Assembly (NCBI RefSeq): GCF_047675955.1
Contig: NC_132931.1
Span: 3,224,001 to 3,288,000 of the forward strand
DNA: 64,000 nucleotides
Direction of reading: 5' to 3'
Source of the DNA: Chlorocebus sabaeus
Lineage: Eukaryota > Chordata > Mammalia > Primates > Cercopithecidae
Shown: one piece after another, positions 23,577-35,053 of the stretch
Numbering within the stretch: the first letter of the stretch is position 1
How the letters are laid out: every line of letters starts with the position of its first letter
Made by a program: the position numbers and the translations under genes
The notes under the pieces: generated by a model
Databases searched by the model: none
The model's input: the letters and a program-made list of their open reading frames with translations, nothing else
What the model was told of the DNA's origin: nothing

Positions 23577-23735
23577 GAACTCACTTATTACCAGGAGGAG
23601 GGCACCAAGCCATTCATGAGGGGTCCACCCCCATGACCCAAACACCTCCCTCCAGGCCCATCTCCAACACTGCGGATCAAATTTCAGCATGAGATTTGGA
23701 GGCGACAAATATCCTAACTCCACGGAGAAACACAG

Positions 23736-24577
23736 CGTGCAAAGACCATCATGCTTCCCTTCGATCACAAAATAAACCCTACCTCTCCCCACGTACCCAG
23801 AAGCCATCCTAGGGAAGGAATGGGGCAGGAGGCAAAGAACTGAGAAGCTGCAGAGACCCAGTATTCAATTAGAATAAGTTGAATTTGGATTGGCGACGAA
23901 GCTGACCTCGAAAGTGAAGAGCTGTAACCTGCTCTGAGTCATTCTCAGAGCCTGTCCATGCAACTGAAACTTCAGAGTTGCTTATAGCCTGGGAAGGGCT
24001 CACGCCACCAGCTGACACCTCCCGCGGCCGCCACAGAAACCACAGTCGGAAATTCAGTGTTCATAAAAGACACTCAAGAAACATTTCTCTCCTCTTTCCT
24101 TTAAGTTGAAGTTCTTAAGAGCCTGGGAGTCCATTGAACTTCATGTACAGAAGTTAAACTCCAAAATACTGACTGGGGCATCCTGCCAAGTATATAAAGG
24201 GCCTCCCATGCACGCCAGCTCTCCCAGGTCTCACACACTGCCCGTTTTCAGAGGGCTTTGAAGGGGCCACTGTTTTATCAAGCGCGACTGGTAGTTATGT
24301 TATTCATAACAGTTAAGCAAACTTGTCGTAACCTCTCTGCTGCTATAAGGATGCGCTACCAGAATGATTTAATGACACAGGAGCCGACACTTCTGGAAGA
24401 AAATGAAGTCGATTACCCCTGACTGCCTGTGTGTCTGGTAGCAGAAGCTATTTTTAGAGTTCATGTTGGCAGCCAAAAAAAGTAAAGACTATGACCCAAC
24501 CCTCCAAAGAGGTATTGCAAAGTACCAGCCCACATTTTCAGACTTTGGGAAAGTCTGCTTAAAACTTCTGCAGGCTT
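23736..24577. other. Repeat-poor intronic stretch with promoter-like motifs
   Basis: No gene. It contains a CpG-bearing block with a NotI-type GCGGCCGC at 24024-24031 and a TATA-like TATATAAAGG at 24191-24200 on the plus strand. Function unknown. Confidence 0.4.
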
Positions 24578-25293
24578 GAATGGCTATTATGAAAAAGTCA
24601 AAGAAAATAACTTGCTGATGAGGTTGTGGAGAAATAGGAATGCTTTTACACTGTTGATGGGATTATAAATCAGTTCAGCCATTGTGGAAGACAGTGTGGT
24701 GATTCCTCAAAGACCTAGAACCAGAAATACCATTTGACAGAGCAATCCCATTACTGGGCATATACCCAAAGGATTATAAATCATTCTACTATAAAGACAC
24801 ACGCACACATATGTTTATTGCACTATTTACAATAGCAAAGACAGAACTAACCCAAATGCCCATCAATGATAAACTGGATAAAGAAAATGTGGCACATATA
24901 CACCATGGAATACTATGCAGCCTTTAAAAAGAATGAGTTCATGTCCTTTGCAGGGACATGGAAGTAGCTGGAAACCATCCTTCTCAGCAAACGCAGGAAC
25001 AGAAAACCAAACACTGCATGTTCTCACTCATAAGTGGGAGTTGAACAATGAGAACACATGGGCACAGGGAGGGGACCATCACACACAGGGACGTGTCGGT
25101 GGGTGGGGGGCAAAGGGAGGGAGAGCATTAGGACAAATATCTAAGGCATGTGGGGCTTAAAACCTAGATGACAGGTTGATAGGTGCCACAAACCACCGTG
25201 GCACATGTATGCCTGTGTAACAAACCTGCACGTTCTGCACATGTATCCCAGAACTTAAAGTAAAATTAAAAAAAAAAAGAAAAAGAAAAAAAA
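24578..25293 (+). mobile_element. 5'-truncated L1 3' end (L1PA-type)
   Basis: Covers the end of ORF2 (ttggagaaataggaatgc-type start; gcatatacccaaaggattat) and the 3' UTR to tgcacatgtatcccagaact and an A-rich tail. Frames are broken. Confidence 0.9.
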
Positions 25294-25444
25294 ACTGTTG
25301 CAGGGTTAACAGGATGAAACATGGAAATGGTGTCTGGGTGGTTAACCGGACTGCAGATAGTTCATTGGTTGGAAAAGAAGGCTCTGCAGGCTCTGGTATC
25401 AGTACTCATAATTGACTTCCCAATCTCAAATAAAATTTGATATG

Positions 25445-25692
25445 GGAGGCCAAGGTGCATGGATCACGAGGTCAAGAGATAGAGACCAGTCTGGTCAACA
25501 TGATGAAACCCAATACAAAAATTAGCCGGGCATGGTAGCGGGCGCCTGTAGTACCAGCTACTTGCGAGGCTGAGGCAGGAGAATAGCTTGAACCCAGGAG
25601 GTGGAGGCTGCAGTGAGCCGAGATTGCGCTACTGCACTCCGGCCTGGTGACAGAGCGAGAATCCACCTCAAAAAAAAAAAAAAGAAAGAAAA
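25445..25692 (+). mobile_element. Alu, plus, 5' truncated
   Basis: Begins at ggaggccaaggtgcatgg. Target duplication aaaatttgatatg (25432-25444) and aaaattgatatg (25693-25704). AluY-like (cacgaggtcaagagat). Confidence 0.9.
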
Positions 25693-26016
25693 AAATTGAT
25701 ATGCTTTCTCTCCAACGCGCAAGACATGAAATAATCATATGTTCCTGTATTTCCATAAACGAGAGGAGAAATGGATGGCCTCAAACATAACACACCTGGT
25801 AAGGTCTGATGAGAAGTTATTCACTACCATGCCTCTGAGGATGAAAACTACAGCAAGTGCTGCCAGAGACACTGGGCAAACAAAAAAGGCTGTTTGGGTT
25901 TGAGAACAAGTTATAATCTTAGTTATCTTTTCTAAAGGATCCCCTGAAAACAACTAAGAAATACTAATTTGTGGAGGACCAGATGGGCCAGGAGACAAGA
26001 AAAGAGTTCTGAACTG

Positions 26017-26298
26017 GCAAGGCGCGGTGGCTCACGCCTGTAATCCCAGCACCTTGGGAGGCCGAGGTGGGCAGATCACCTGAGATCAGGAATTCAAGAC
26101 CAGTCTGACCAACATGGTGAAACCCCGTCTCTACTAAAAATGCAAAATTAGCTGGGCATGGTGGTGCACGCCTGTAATCCCAGCTACTCAGGAGGCTGAG
26201 GCAGGAGAATTGCTAGAACCCGGGATTCGGAGGTTGCAGGAGAGCCGAGATCGCGCCGTTGCACTCCAGCCTGAGCAATAGAGCGAAACTCCATCAAA
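26017..26298 (+). mobile_element. Alu, plus, with G-rich tail
   Basis: gcaaggcgcggtggctcacg to gcgaaactccatcaaaga. Flanks aaaagagttctgaactg (26000-26016) and gaaagagttttgagctg (26371-26387) show the insertion includes the GGGGA repeat. Confidence 0.92.
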
Positions 26299-26366
26299 GA
26301 GGGGGAGGGGAGGGGAGGGGACGGGAGGGGAGGGGAGGGGAGGGGAGGGAAGAGGAGAGGAGAGAA
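26299..26366 (+). repeat. (GGGGA)n microsatellite
   Basis: About ten GGGGA-type units grown from the Alu tail, then degenerate GA-rich. Many closely spaced G4 runs. Confidence 0.92.
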
Positions 26367-26562
26367 AAAAGAAAGAGTTTTGAGCTGTGCTGTAGAAAAA
26401 AATCATTAGAGGCCGTGGGGGAGCAATGAAGAAAGGTTATTTTCTGTCCTGAACTCAATTTGAGAGTCTTCTGCAGTTACTTTTCAGCCTTTCAGGATAC
26501 AGTGGAAAAAGGAATAAAAAGAAAGGGCAGAAGAAGAAAGACATCTAAGAGGGCCTGAAAGA

Positions 26563-26807
26563 CGGATCACTGGAGGTCAGGAGTTTGAGACCAGTCTGGC
26601 CAACATGGTGAAATCCTGCCCCTACTAAAAATACGAAAAATTAGCCAGGCGTGGTGGCACATGCCTGTAGTTCCAGCTACTCGGGAGGCTGAGGCAGGAT
26701 AATTGCTTGAACCCAGGAAGCGAGGTTGCAATGGGCCAAGATTGTGCCACTGTATTCCAGCCTGGGTGACAAGAGTGAAACTCTGTCTCAAAAAAAAAAA
26801 AAAAAAA
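26563..26807 (+). mobile_element. Alu, plus, 5' truncated
   Basis: Begins cggatcactggaggtcagga and ends in an 18-A tail. Flanks gagggcctgaaaga and gagagcctggaaga are a likely target duplication. Confidence 0.9.
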
Positions 26808-26819
26808 GAGAGAGCCTGG

Positions 26820-27559
26820 AAGATGAAACACTCTGGAACCATCTAGAAAGGAGGATTAAAGCTACCAAAATAAGGGCTGGAGCCTACCCCTTTCCACCCC
26901 TCACTATAGTCTACAACTAGCCCCAACAAAAGGAGAATATGAAGCCTGTCACCCTCTCTCCCCACAGATCAGCTCCGAAAAATTAATGGGATGGCTGTTT
27001 CCCTATTTATGTCCAGCAATAACTCAGGAACTGAGCATTTTATTCAGAGGCAAAGTGTCTTCCATTTTTAAAAATCCTTAAATTTAAAATAAAACGTGTC
27101 TGCTCCTTGGCAGTCCGCAACACTGAACCTCTTTACAAGGGAGGAGAAAAGTCATTCTGACATTATTCAAATTAATCTACCTGCCGCTGGGAGCTGTCAC
27201 AGTGTATGTCGGTTGATGGAGGCAAGCCTCTCTGCTTGTCATCGCAGAGAGAGTTTACGTTGCTAATGCTGCTCCAGCTCCAGGGCACTGCCTGGGAATT
27301 TTGCTTCCAAAGGAAAGCTATCTAGCAGCAATATCAGCGTGTCACACAAAAAGAAATTATTGATCTACCCAGGCTGGTGCAGAAGGTATCTAGGTGATGT
27401 CAAGAAATAACATGTATTTCACCTAAAAGCAAGGTGTTCACCGTTCTGTAAGTGCACCCCCATTTCATAAGGAATAGCTTTCTGAAGACAGTGGCTTCAA
27501 GAATATGAGTCCCTTCTTTTCTGTGCAAATCCCTTGGCATTTAAAATGTCTCTCCTGGC
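26820..27559. other. Repeat-poor intronic stretch
   Basis: No gene or common repeat recognised. Around 27150-27330 the sequence is balanced in composition with motifs such as ttattcaaattaatctacct. It could be a conserved non-coding segment (inference). Confidence 0.4.
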
Positions 27560-27870
27560 CTGGCTGGGCACAGTGGTTCACCCCTGGCAAAGTAATCCCA
27601 GCATTTTGGGAGGCTGAGGTGGGAGGATCATTTGAGGCCAGGAGTTTGAGGCCAGTCTGGGCAACATAGCAAGACCCATCTCTACAAACAATTTTTACAA
27701 ATTAGCCAGGCATGGTGGTGGTGCATGCCTGTGGTCCCAGCTACATGGGAGGCTGAGGTAGGAGGATCCCTTGAGCCCGGGAGGTCAAGGCTACAGTGAG
27801 CTATGATTATACCACTGCACTCCAGCCTAGGCCACAAAGAAAGACCTTGTCTCCAAAAAAAAAAAAAAAA
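27560..27870 (+). mobile_element. AluJ-like, plus
   Basis: ctggctgggcacagtggttc to an A16 tail. Extra ctggcaaag in the left arm. Confidence 0.9.
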
Positions 27871-28074
27871 GTCTCCCTTTTATTAGCATCCAGAGTCTGT
27901 TTCATGCGTAGGACATACATTAGCGATAATCCAATGATCAGGTTATTTGTTATAACTATTTGGTTGTATGACCTAGACCAGATAAAAAGAAAAGGGTTAT
28001 TATAATATTCCCAAAGTGAGGAGCAAGGGTGCCATTGTAGAACAGAGAATTGCTCTAATAATATTGATAACAAG

Positions 28075-28225
28075 AACAGCTGTTATTTCTAGAGCACTTA
28101 CTATGTGCCATGGACCATTTAAGCATTTTACATATATTATCTCATTTCATCTTCAGAACAACCCTATAAGACAGTACTATTATTGTACCCTTTACAGATG
28201 AAGAATCTGAAGACATCTCATCCAA
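28075..28225 (-). mobile_element. MIR, minus
   Basis: gagcacttactatgtgccat, ttatctcatttcatcttcag, tttacagatgaagaatctga: reverse complement of the MIR core. Confidence 0.8.
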
Positions 28226-28231
28226 TGCATC

Positions 28232-28803
28232 TGTGATGGTTAATACTGAGTGTCAACTTGATTGGACTGAAGAATCAAAGCATTGATCCTGGGTGTGTCT
28301 GCGAAGGTGTTGCCAAAGAAGATTAACATTTGAGTCAGTGAACTGGGAAAGGCAGACCCACCCTTGATCTGGATGGACACCACCCAGCACAGCTAGAATA
28401 TAAAGCAGGCAGAAAAATGTGAAGACTAGACTAGCCTAGCCTCCCAGACTGCATCTTTCTCCTGTGCCGGATGCTTCCTGCCCTCAAACACTGGACTGCA
28501 GGTTCTTCGATTCTGGAACTCGGACTGGCTTCCTTGCTCCTCAGCTTGCAGACAGCCTATTGTGGGACCTTGTCATCATGTGAGTTAATACTTAATAAAC
28601 CCATATATATATTATACATAAAAATATATATTATGTAATGCATAACATATTAAAAATACATATTTTATATGTGTCATATATTAAATATATATGATATAAA
28701 TATTAAAATGCAAAATATATGACATATATTAAAATATATATTATATATAATATATATACATATATTATTAGTTCTGTCCCACTAGAGAACCCCGACTAAT
28801 ATC
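28232..28803 (+). mobile_element. Interspersed repeat with AT-rich expansion, family unassigned
   Basis: Familiar genome-wide consensus: tgtgatggttaatactgagt, gattaacatttgagtcagtg, ggactggcttccttgctcct, cttaataaaccc, then ttagttctgtcccactagag and accccgactaat. It interrupts the MIR tail. LTR-like ends, but I cannot name it. Confidence 0.6.
28602..28770. repeat. AT-rich microsatellite
   Basis: About 170 bp of (TA)n, TATATTA and TAAAATATAT units with almost no G or C, inside the repeat above. Confidence 0.92.
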
Positions 28804-28889
28804 TCATAGTCCAAATCCACTATTTTACAGGGAAGGAAACCAAGTATCAAAATTTGTGATTCACATCTGGCTTAGAAAACAGGTCTCTT

Positions 28890-29193
28890 GGCCAAGTGCA
28901 GTGGCTCATGGCTGTAATCCCAGCACTTTGGGAGGCCAAGGCAGGAGGAATGCTTGAGGCCAGGAGTTTGAGCCCAGCCTGGACAACATAGCAAGGCCCT
29001 ATTTCTACAAAACATAAAAGTAATTAGCTGGGCATGGTGGCATGCACCTGTAGTCCCAGCTACTTGGGCAACTGAGGTAGGAGGATTGCTTGGGCCTAGG
29101 AGTTCAAGGTTACAGTGAGCTATGATTGCACCACTGCACTCCAGCCTGGGTGACACAGTGAGACCCTGTCTTGAAAAATTTAAAACAAACAAA
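28890..29193 (+). mobile_element. Alu, plus, full length
   Basis: ggccaagtgcagtggctcat to gagaccctgtcttgaaaaat. Older AluJ/S. Confidence 0.92.
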
Positions 29194-30197
29194 CCAACAA
29201 AAACTGAAACAGGCTCCAGAACCTGGGAGATGTTCTGTCACGTCATGCTGCTGACATTTGAAGTCACTGAAGAACCACTTGTCCCCAGCTGTGAAGTTAC
29301 ATATTCTTTGAGCCCTGTGGGAAGGCAGCAGTCAGCTGTGGACGGTCATGCAGAGCCGACCAACTAGGGAGTGATGTCCCATGTCACCTTGTGAACTGTC
29401 CCTAGTTTCCCAGAAAGTGATAAAGTTGATGATGATGTCCCTTTAGGGGCCTGATCAACTGTGATGGTTCATAGGCATTCTTCCCAGCTGACTGTCTGAG
29501 CAAATCGCAAATGTTTTAAAGAAATGTGGGGATTCAGTCAGGATGGTGGGAGAAAGTGTAAAATCACAGGAAACCTTCTTGGAAGGCTGGGGAGTTTTGC
29601 ATAACTTCAGGTAGTTTGGCTGAAGGCAGCCAGATTCTCTTTTCAGGAGCCAGAGAGCTTAAGGCACAGATACAAAGGAATGTAGAGGAGTCTATCTAAA
29701 CAGCTTGTTTACTCATGTGGTCCTAAGACTAACCTTTGACCATACACAGGTGCATGATTGCTTTCTACTCGGGGGGTTGGCAACAGTCATTACCTTCTAG
29801 TGGTGTTTACTTGAGACCTCTGTCATTTAATGTCTGCTGAATAAATGCCAGGAGAGCCAGCGAGTCGAGGCCATGGCTGCTGACTCTTTACACACCTTTC
29901 TTGGTGTCTGTGAGGGGCCCAGATGCTCAGCTGGACTGACAAGCAGAATATTTGTGTCAGTGTACGTTATTCATCCATTGTTGAGTCAGGGTCTGCAGGA
30001 TGGACCCCCGCAAAGAAATGGATTTGCCTTCCATTAGACCATCTTACAGAGAGCCAAACTCACACTCTGTTTCTCCAGAGGTTGTTTTTATTCAGAGTTT
30101 GCATTTGGGGTCTCGAAAGTGTGGAACACGAATACATTTTTAAAGAGGACTGATATACAATAAGAGTGTCCTCCATACTTCTTAGAACAAGTTGGTT
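29194..30197. other. Unique intronic stretch
   Basis: No gene or repeat firmly recognised over 1 kb. Frames are short. Confidence 0.5.
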
Positions 30198-30357
30198 TTT
30201 AAATTTTATTTCATTTCATTTTCTTTTAGAGACAGGTTTTCACTCAGTTGCCAAGGCTGGTGTGCAGTGGAATGATTACGGCACACCGCAGCCTCCAACT
30301 CTTGAGCTCAAGCAATCCTCTCGTCTCAGCCTCCTGAGTGTCCAAGACTTACAGGCA

Positions 30358-31333
30358 TGTAACTGCCCGGTGGGTTCACCTTGCCTGCTGCCTAGACAGA
30401 GCTGATTTATGAAGATGGGGGAATTGTAATAGAGAAAGAGTAATTCACACCAGAGCCAGCTATCTGGGAGACCTGAGTTTTATTATTACTCAAATCAGTC
30501 TCCCCGAGCATTCGGGGATCAGAGTTTTTTTGTTTGTTTTGTTTTGTTTTGTTTTGTTTGTTTTGAGACAGAGTCTCGCTCTGTCTCCCAGGCTGGAGTG
30601 CAGTGGTGCAATCTCGGCTTACTGTAAGCTCCCGGGTTCACCCCATTCTCCTGCCTCAGCCTCCCAAGTAGCTGGGACTATAGGCACCCGCCACGATGCC
30701 CAGCTAATTATTTTGTATTTTTAGTAGAGACGGGGTTTCACCATGTTAGCCAGGATGGTCTTGATCTCCTGACCTCGTGATCCACTTGTGTCACCTGGCC
30801 ACAGATCAGAGTTTTTAAGGATAACTTGGGTGGGGGAAGGCCAGTGAGTCGAGAGTGCTGGTTGGTTGGGTCGGAGATGAAATCATAGGCAACTGATGCT
30901 GTCCTCTTGTGCTGAGTCAGTTCCTGGGTGGGGGCCCCAGGATCAGATGAAGTAGTTTATTGATCTGGATGGTGCCAGCTGATCCATCAAGTGCAGGGTC
31001 TGCAAAATATCTCAAGCACTGACCTTAGGAGTGGTTTAAGGAGGGTCAGAGTCTTGTAGCCTCCAGCTGCATGACTCCTAAACCATAATTTCTAATATTA
31101 TGGCTAATTTGTTAGTCCTACAAAGGCAGTCTAGTCTCCAGGTAACAGGAGTTTTGTTTTGGGAAAGGGCTGTTATCATCTTTGTTTTAAACTATCAACT
31201 AAGTTCCTCCCTAAGTTAGTTCAGCCTATGCCTAGGAAGGAACAAGGACAGGTTAAAGGTTAGAAGCAAGATGGAGTCATTTAGGTTAGACCTTTTTCAC
31301 TGTCTCAGTCATAAGTTTGCAAAGGCAGTTTCA
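30358..31333 (-). mobile_element. Solo ERV LTR, minus, inside an AluJ
   Basis: On the minus strand it begins TGAAACTGCC and ends GGCAGTTACA, a near-perfect terminal inverted match. A 4-bp target duplication GGCA lies at 30354-30357 and 31334-31337, as for class I (gammaretrovirus-like) ERVs. Contains gtaataataaaactcagg. Hosts an AluY. Confidence 0.85.
30531..30803 (-). mobile_element. AluY-like, minus, in the solo LTR
   Basis: Perfect target duplication GATCAGAGTTTTT at 30518-30530 and 30804-30816. (TTTTG)n tail. The head is shortened: the usual ggcctcccaaagtgctggg block is missing. Confidence 0.93.
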
Positions 31334-31498
31334 GGCATGCACCACCATATCCATCTAATTTTAATATTTTTTTTTTAAGAGATGGGGTCTTGCTATGATG
31401 CCCAGGCTGGTTTTGAACTCCTAGTCTCAAACAATCCTCCCACTTCAGCCTCCCAAAATGCTGGGATTATAGGCATGAGCCACTGCCATGACCAATTC

Positions 31499-32079
31499 TG
31501 CTGGTTTAATATTTGACCCTGATTCCATCACCTGGTGTACTCCGTGCTGCTGTGACAAAAGGAGGGGCAGGCAAAATCTCAGGGTTAACCAGAGAGAAAC
31601 GTTCCAGGCCATTGTACCAAGAATTGATACCCAGTCTGTCTTCATCTTGTTGAAGGACTGGTCATCCCATGGCCATCAGCTTCTAAGAAAGAATTCATGG
31701 ACCACACAATTCACCTGCTTGCTGTGTACAAGCCAATGGTTTTTAGCATAGTCATAGAGTTACGCAATGTCACAAAAATCAATTTTAGAACATTTTCATC
31801 ACTCCTGCCCCCAAGCCCCATCCTCATTATCAGTCACTCCTCTATCCTTCCCTCCTCCACAGATGGGGGTGACCCCTAGTAGTGGGCAAGCACTATTCTA
31901 CTTTCTGTCTCTCCCAGTTGGCTTTTTACTCATCTTTAGTTGGACTCACCAGACTAGTGGGATGAGTCTGCGCTCCCCTGTTTGGCTTTTAGAGCCCTCT
32001 ATACAGCATACCTCCTGTTTTTATCTGGAAGATGACGACTTCCGGATGAAGACTGGAGAGTCTTCCATCTTTCCTCTAA
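31499..32079. other. Intronic stretch, perhaps with an L1M fragment
   Basis: 31740-31830 (aatggtttttagcatagtca; attttagaacattttcatca) resembles an old L1 3' segment. The rest is not recognised. No gene. Confidence 0.4.
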
Positions 32080-32552
32080 TTTCACTTTATATTTTTAAAG
32101 AATAGAGATGGGGCCAGGCACGGTGGCTGACTTCTGCAATCCCAGCACTTTGGGAGGCCAAGGTGGGCAGATCACTTGAGGTGTGGAGACCAGCCTGGCC
32201 AACATGGTGAAACCCTGTCTCTACTAAAAATACAAAAAATTAGCCAGGTGTGGTGGTGCATGCCTGCTATTCCAGCTACTCGGGAAGCTGAGGTACGATA
32301 ATCGCTTGAACCCAGGAGGTGGAGGTTGCAGTGAGTTGAGATCACGCCACTGCACTCCCGCCTGGGTGATGGAGTGAGACTCTGTCTCGACGACAACAAC
32401 AACAACAACAACAACAACAACAGCAGCAAAATACAGATGGGATGTCACCGTGTTTTCCAAGCTGGCCTTGAACTCCTGTCTTCAAGTGATCTTCCTGCCT
32501 TGGCCTCCCAAAGTGCTAAGATTACAGACCAGAGTTATCACGCTCAACCTTT
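32080..32552 (-). mobile_element. Old Alu left-monomer fragment, minus, split
   Basis: tatatttttaaagaatagag (to 32112) continues at 32429 with acagatgggatgtcaccgtg and cctcccaaagtgctaagatt. A plus-strand Alu sits in it. Confidence 0.75.
32113..32428 (+). mobile_element. Alu, plus, nested in an older Alu
   Basis: gggccaggcacggtggctga to ctgtctcgacgacaacaaca. Flanks aatagagatggg and aatacagatggg suggest the target duplication. (CAA)n tail of about 40 bp at 32390-32428. Confidence 0.9.
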
Positions 32553-33047
32553 TTCCTCTGTTTTTCAATGCATATTTCCTACCTTCAGTATCTTCATAAG
32601 ACACTAAACAACTCATCTTCATTATGTAGTAAAGGGTTAACTCAGTGGGCTTGGGTTGCCCAAACCCTGCACAGTCCAGAGAAAGAACTGGCCCTGGATC
32701 AGCTGCTGGGAGACAACCTCTAAGTCCTTGGAATATCCTATCTGCTAAGAGTGTCTTTGTATGCCAAGGCCCTGGACCATGCTACAGCAGTTTAACTTCT
32801 GGTGGGCGAGGGCTGGAGGTTGAGTTGCCAAGGAGAGTCACGCAAGGCTCTCCATGCCTATGTGACTGACCCACAGTAAAAACCCGGGATGCCAAGGCTC
32901 AGGTGAGTTTCCCAATTGGCAGGACTTCAAATGAGTTGTTATGTGCCCCTGCGGAGCAAATCAGCCCTGCCCATATGCCTTCATCTGGGAGACGACAACT
33001 GGAAGCTTGCAACTGGCTTCTGCTGGACTCTTCCATGCATCTCTGCA
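32553..33047. other. Unique intronic stretch
   Basis: No gene recognised. 32640-33045 is moderately GC-rich and may be an old LTR, unassigned. Confidence 0.4.
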
Positions 33048-33342
33048 GATTTTTTTTTTTTTTTTTTTTTTAGATGGAGTCTTGCTCTGTCGCCCAGGCT
33101 AGAGTGCAGAGCTCACTGAAAGCTCCGCCTCCCGCATTCGAGTTATAATCTTGCCTCAGCCTTCCGAGTAGCTGGGATTACAGGTGTGCACCATCACGCA
33201 CAGCTACTTTTTGTATTTTTAGTAGAGACACAGTTTCACCATGTTGGCCAGGCTGGTCTCGAACTCCTGACCTAGGTGATCCACTCCCCCTTGGCCTCCC
33301 AAAGTCCTGGGATTACAGGCATGAGCCACCATGCCCAACCTG
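33048..33342 (-). mobile_element. Alu, minus
   Basis: 24-T run, tagatggagtcttgctctgt, about 20 bp lost near gtgcagagctcactgaaag, ends caccatgcccaacc. Confidence 0.92.
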
Positions 33343-33584
33343 TTGACTTTAATCTGTATATTTTCATCATTAACAAATAATAACCATGATTGTACTGCTT
33401 TTCCGAGTTTCGAGAATTCTCGTGAATCATGAAACATGAGAGTGGGCTTTAAGACCCCAAATACACTCATTTGCAGAACTATACCTGCATTGGGTTATCT
33501 CGCATATACTCAGCTGGTGAAAATCTCCTCCAGCTGGCAAGGTCCAGCTAGTCACACCTTTTCCAGGAAAGAGAAAACAGCAGG

Positions 33585-34110
33585 TAAGAACACAGATTCT
33601 GGGCCCGACTACATCTGAATCCCAGCTTAACCTCTTACCAGGTGTGTGACCTTGGGTAAGGTGCTTAACTCATGCTTCAGCAGCTCTGCCTGTAAAAAGG
33701 ATATAATAGTATTCATCTTGGCTGGGCACAGTGGCTCCCACCTGTAATCCCAGCACCTTGGGAGGCTGAGGTGGACGTATCACTTGAGGTTAGGAGTTTG
33801 AGACTAACCTGACCAACATGGCAAAACCCATCTCTATTAAATGTACAAAAATTAGCCAGGTGTGGTGGTGCATGCCTATAGTCCCAGCTACTCAGGGAGC
33901 TGAGGCAGGAGAATCACTTGAATCCAGGAGGCAGAAGTTGCAGTGAGCTGAGATCGCACCGCTGCACTCTGTCCTGGGTGACAGAGCAAGACTCTGCCTG
34001 GAAAAAAAAAAAAAAAAGAAAAGAAAAAATTCTCATAGGGTGCGAATGAGGAGTGAATAGATTTGTATAGTGCTAAACACAAGAACAGTACCCGGCACGT
34101 AGAATATTCC
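33585..34110 (+). mobile_element. MIR, plus, split by an Alu
   Basis: cacagattctgggcccgact, gtgtgaccttgggtaaggtg, cttaactcatgcttcagcag before the Alu, then agtgctaaacacaagaacag, tacccggcacgtagaat after it. Confidence 0.8.
33720..34029 (+). mobile_element. Alu, plus, in a MIR
   Basis: ggctgggcacagtggctccc to an A15GAAAAG tail. Confidence 0.92.
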
Positions 34111-35053
34111 AGTGTTAGTTATGGCTATGAGCTTTTCCATCCACTCCAATGGCAAAATTCACTCCCTCCCATGATTCCACATTGCCTTGCCCTGATGTGC
34201 TATCACACGCATTTGAAAGCCTGTGTCACCACCCATGAACTCCTTCAAGACAGGAGAATCATTTCATTTACCAATACTATCCCCTGCTGGAAATGCTTAC
34301 CATGAAGCTGAGCACACAATTGGCCCCTAAAATGTATTTGCTGATGCATAGGAAAGATATCTCTATTTTAAAGTCTGATTTCTTCTCTTAAAGCTTTCCT
34401 CCTCTGTAAGCCAGTCATATTCCTCTAGGGAGGAAGAACTAACCTTCTCCCTTTGTACATATCTGTGCAAAGAATTTGAGATCCCAGCAACTATATATCC
34501 AAAGCATCCCTTTCAACTAAAGGTGTCTAACAGGCTCTAACAGCACCCGTACCTTATAATTTATTATCAAATTATATGTTGGATTAAGGATTGCTAAATT
34601 GTTAATCATTGCGTTTAATTAGTTATTCATGAGCAATGTCACTAATTATAGGACCACCTAACACAGAGCAGGGAGGAATCACTGTCACTTCGCAGAAGAT
34701 GCCTGACTCAGCTTTCAGCCGGTGCCCTGAAAGCAACATGCTGTAAAATGTCCCATCTGTGGCATTTTGGAAACTTCCCTCTCATGGTGAAAGTCCCAGG
34801 CTTTTGTAGATCAGCAGTTCTCAAACTATGAGCAAAAGTTCTCTGAAGGCAGCAGAACTAAGCCAGGTTTTCATGAACTTAGGGTGCACCTAATCTAGGT
34901 GCGTTCAGGCTAAATAAATGGCATCCTTCATTCTTATCTTATACCTCACTCTTTTCCCCATATATATACATAATGTCATGAATAATAAAATCTGAGTTCA
35001 TAACAAAACACAACTGAATTCACGGTAGTTTTTTTTCCAGATATCCTGGTGGA
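34111..35053. other. Repeat-free intronic stretch
   Basis: No gene. 34555-34655 is AT-rich with several TAATTA-type homeodomain-like cores (gtttaattagttattcatga; cactaattatagg). Candidate non-coding element, unproven. Confidence 0.45.

Larger units (their letters stand above)
22644..23735 (-). mobile_element. MaLR-type LTR, minus, split by two Alus
   Basis: Pieces 22644-22683, 23006-23252 and 23588-23735 read as one reverse MaLR/MST-like LTR: ttgctataaaggaacacctc, ctaggtaatttatgaagaat, ccacccccatgacccaaaca, atttcagcatgagatttgga. Nesting order: LTR first, then both Alus. Confidence 0.6.
30198..31498 (-). mobile_element. AluJ, minus, split by a solo LTR
   Basis: Part one 30198-30357 (tagagacaggttttcactca ... 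gacttacaggca) and part two 31334-31498 (ggcatgcaccaccatatcca ... gagccactgccatgacc) join into one Alu once the LTR and one GGCA are removed. Confidence 0.85.
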
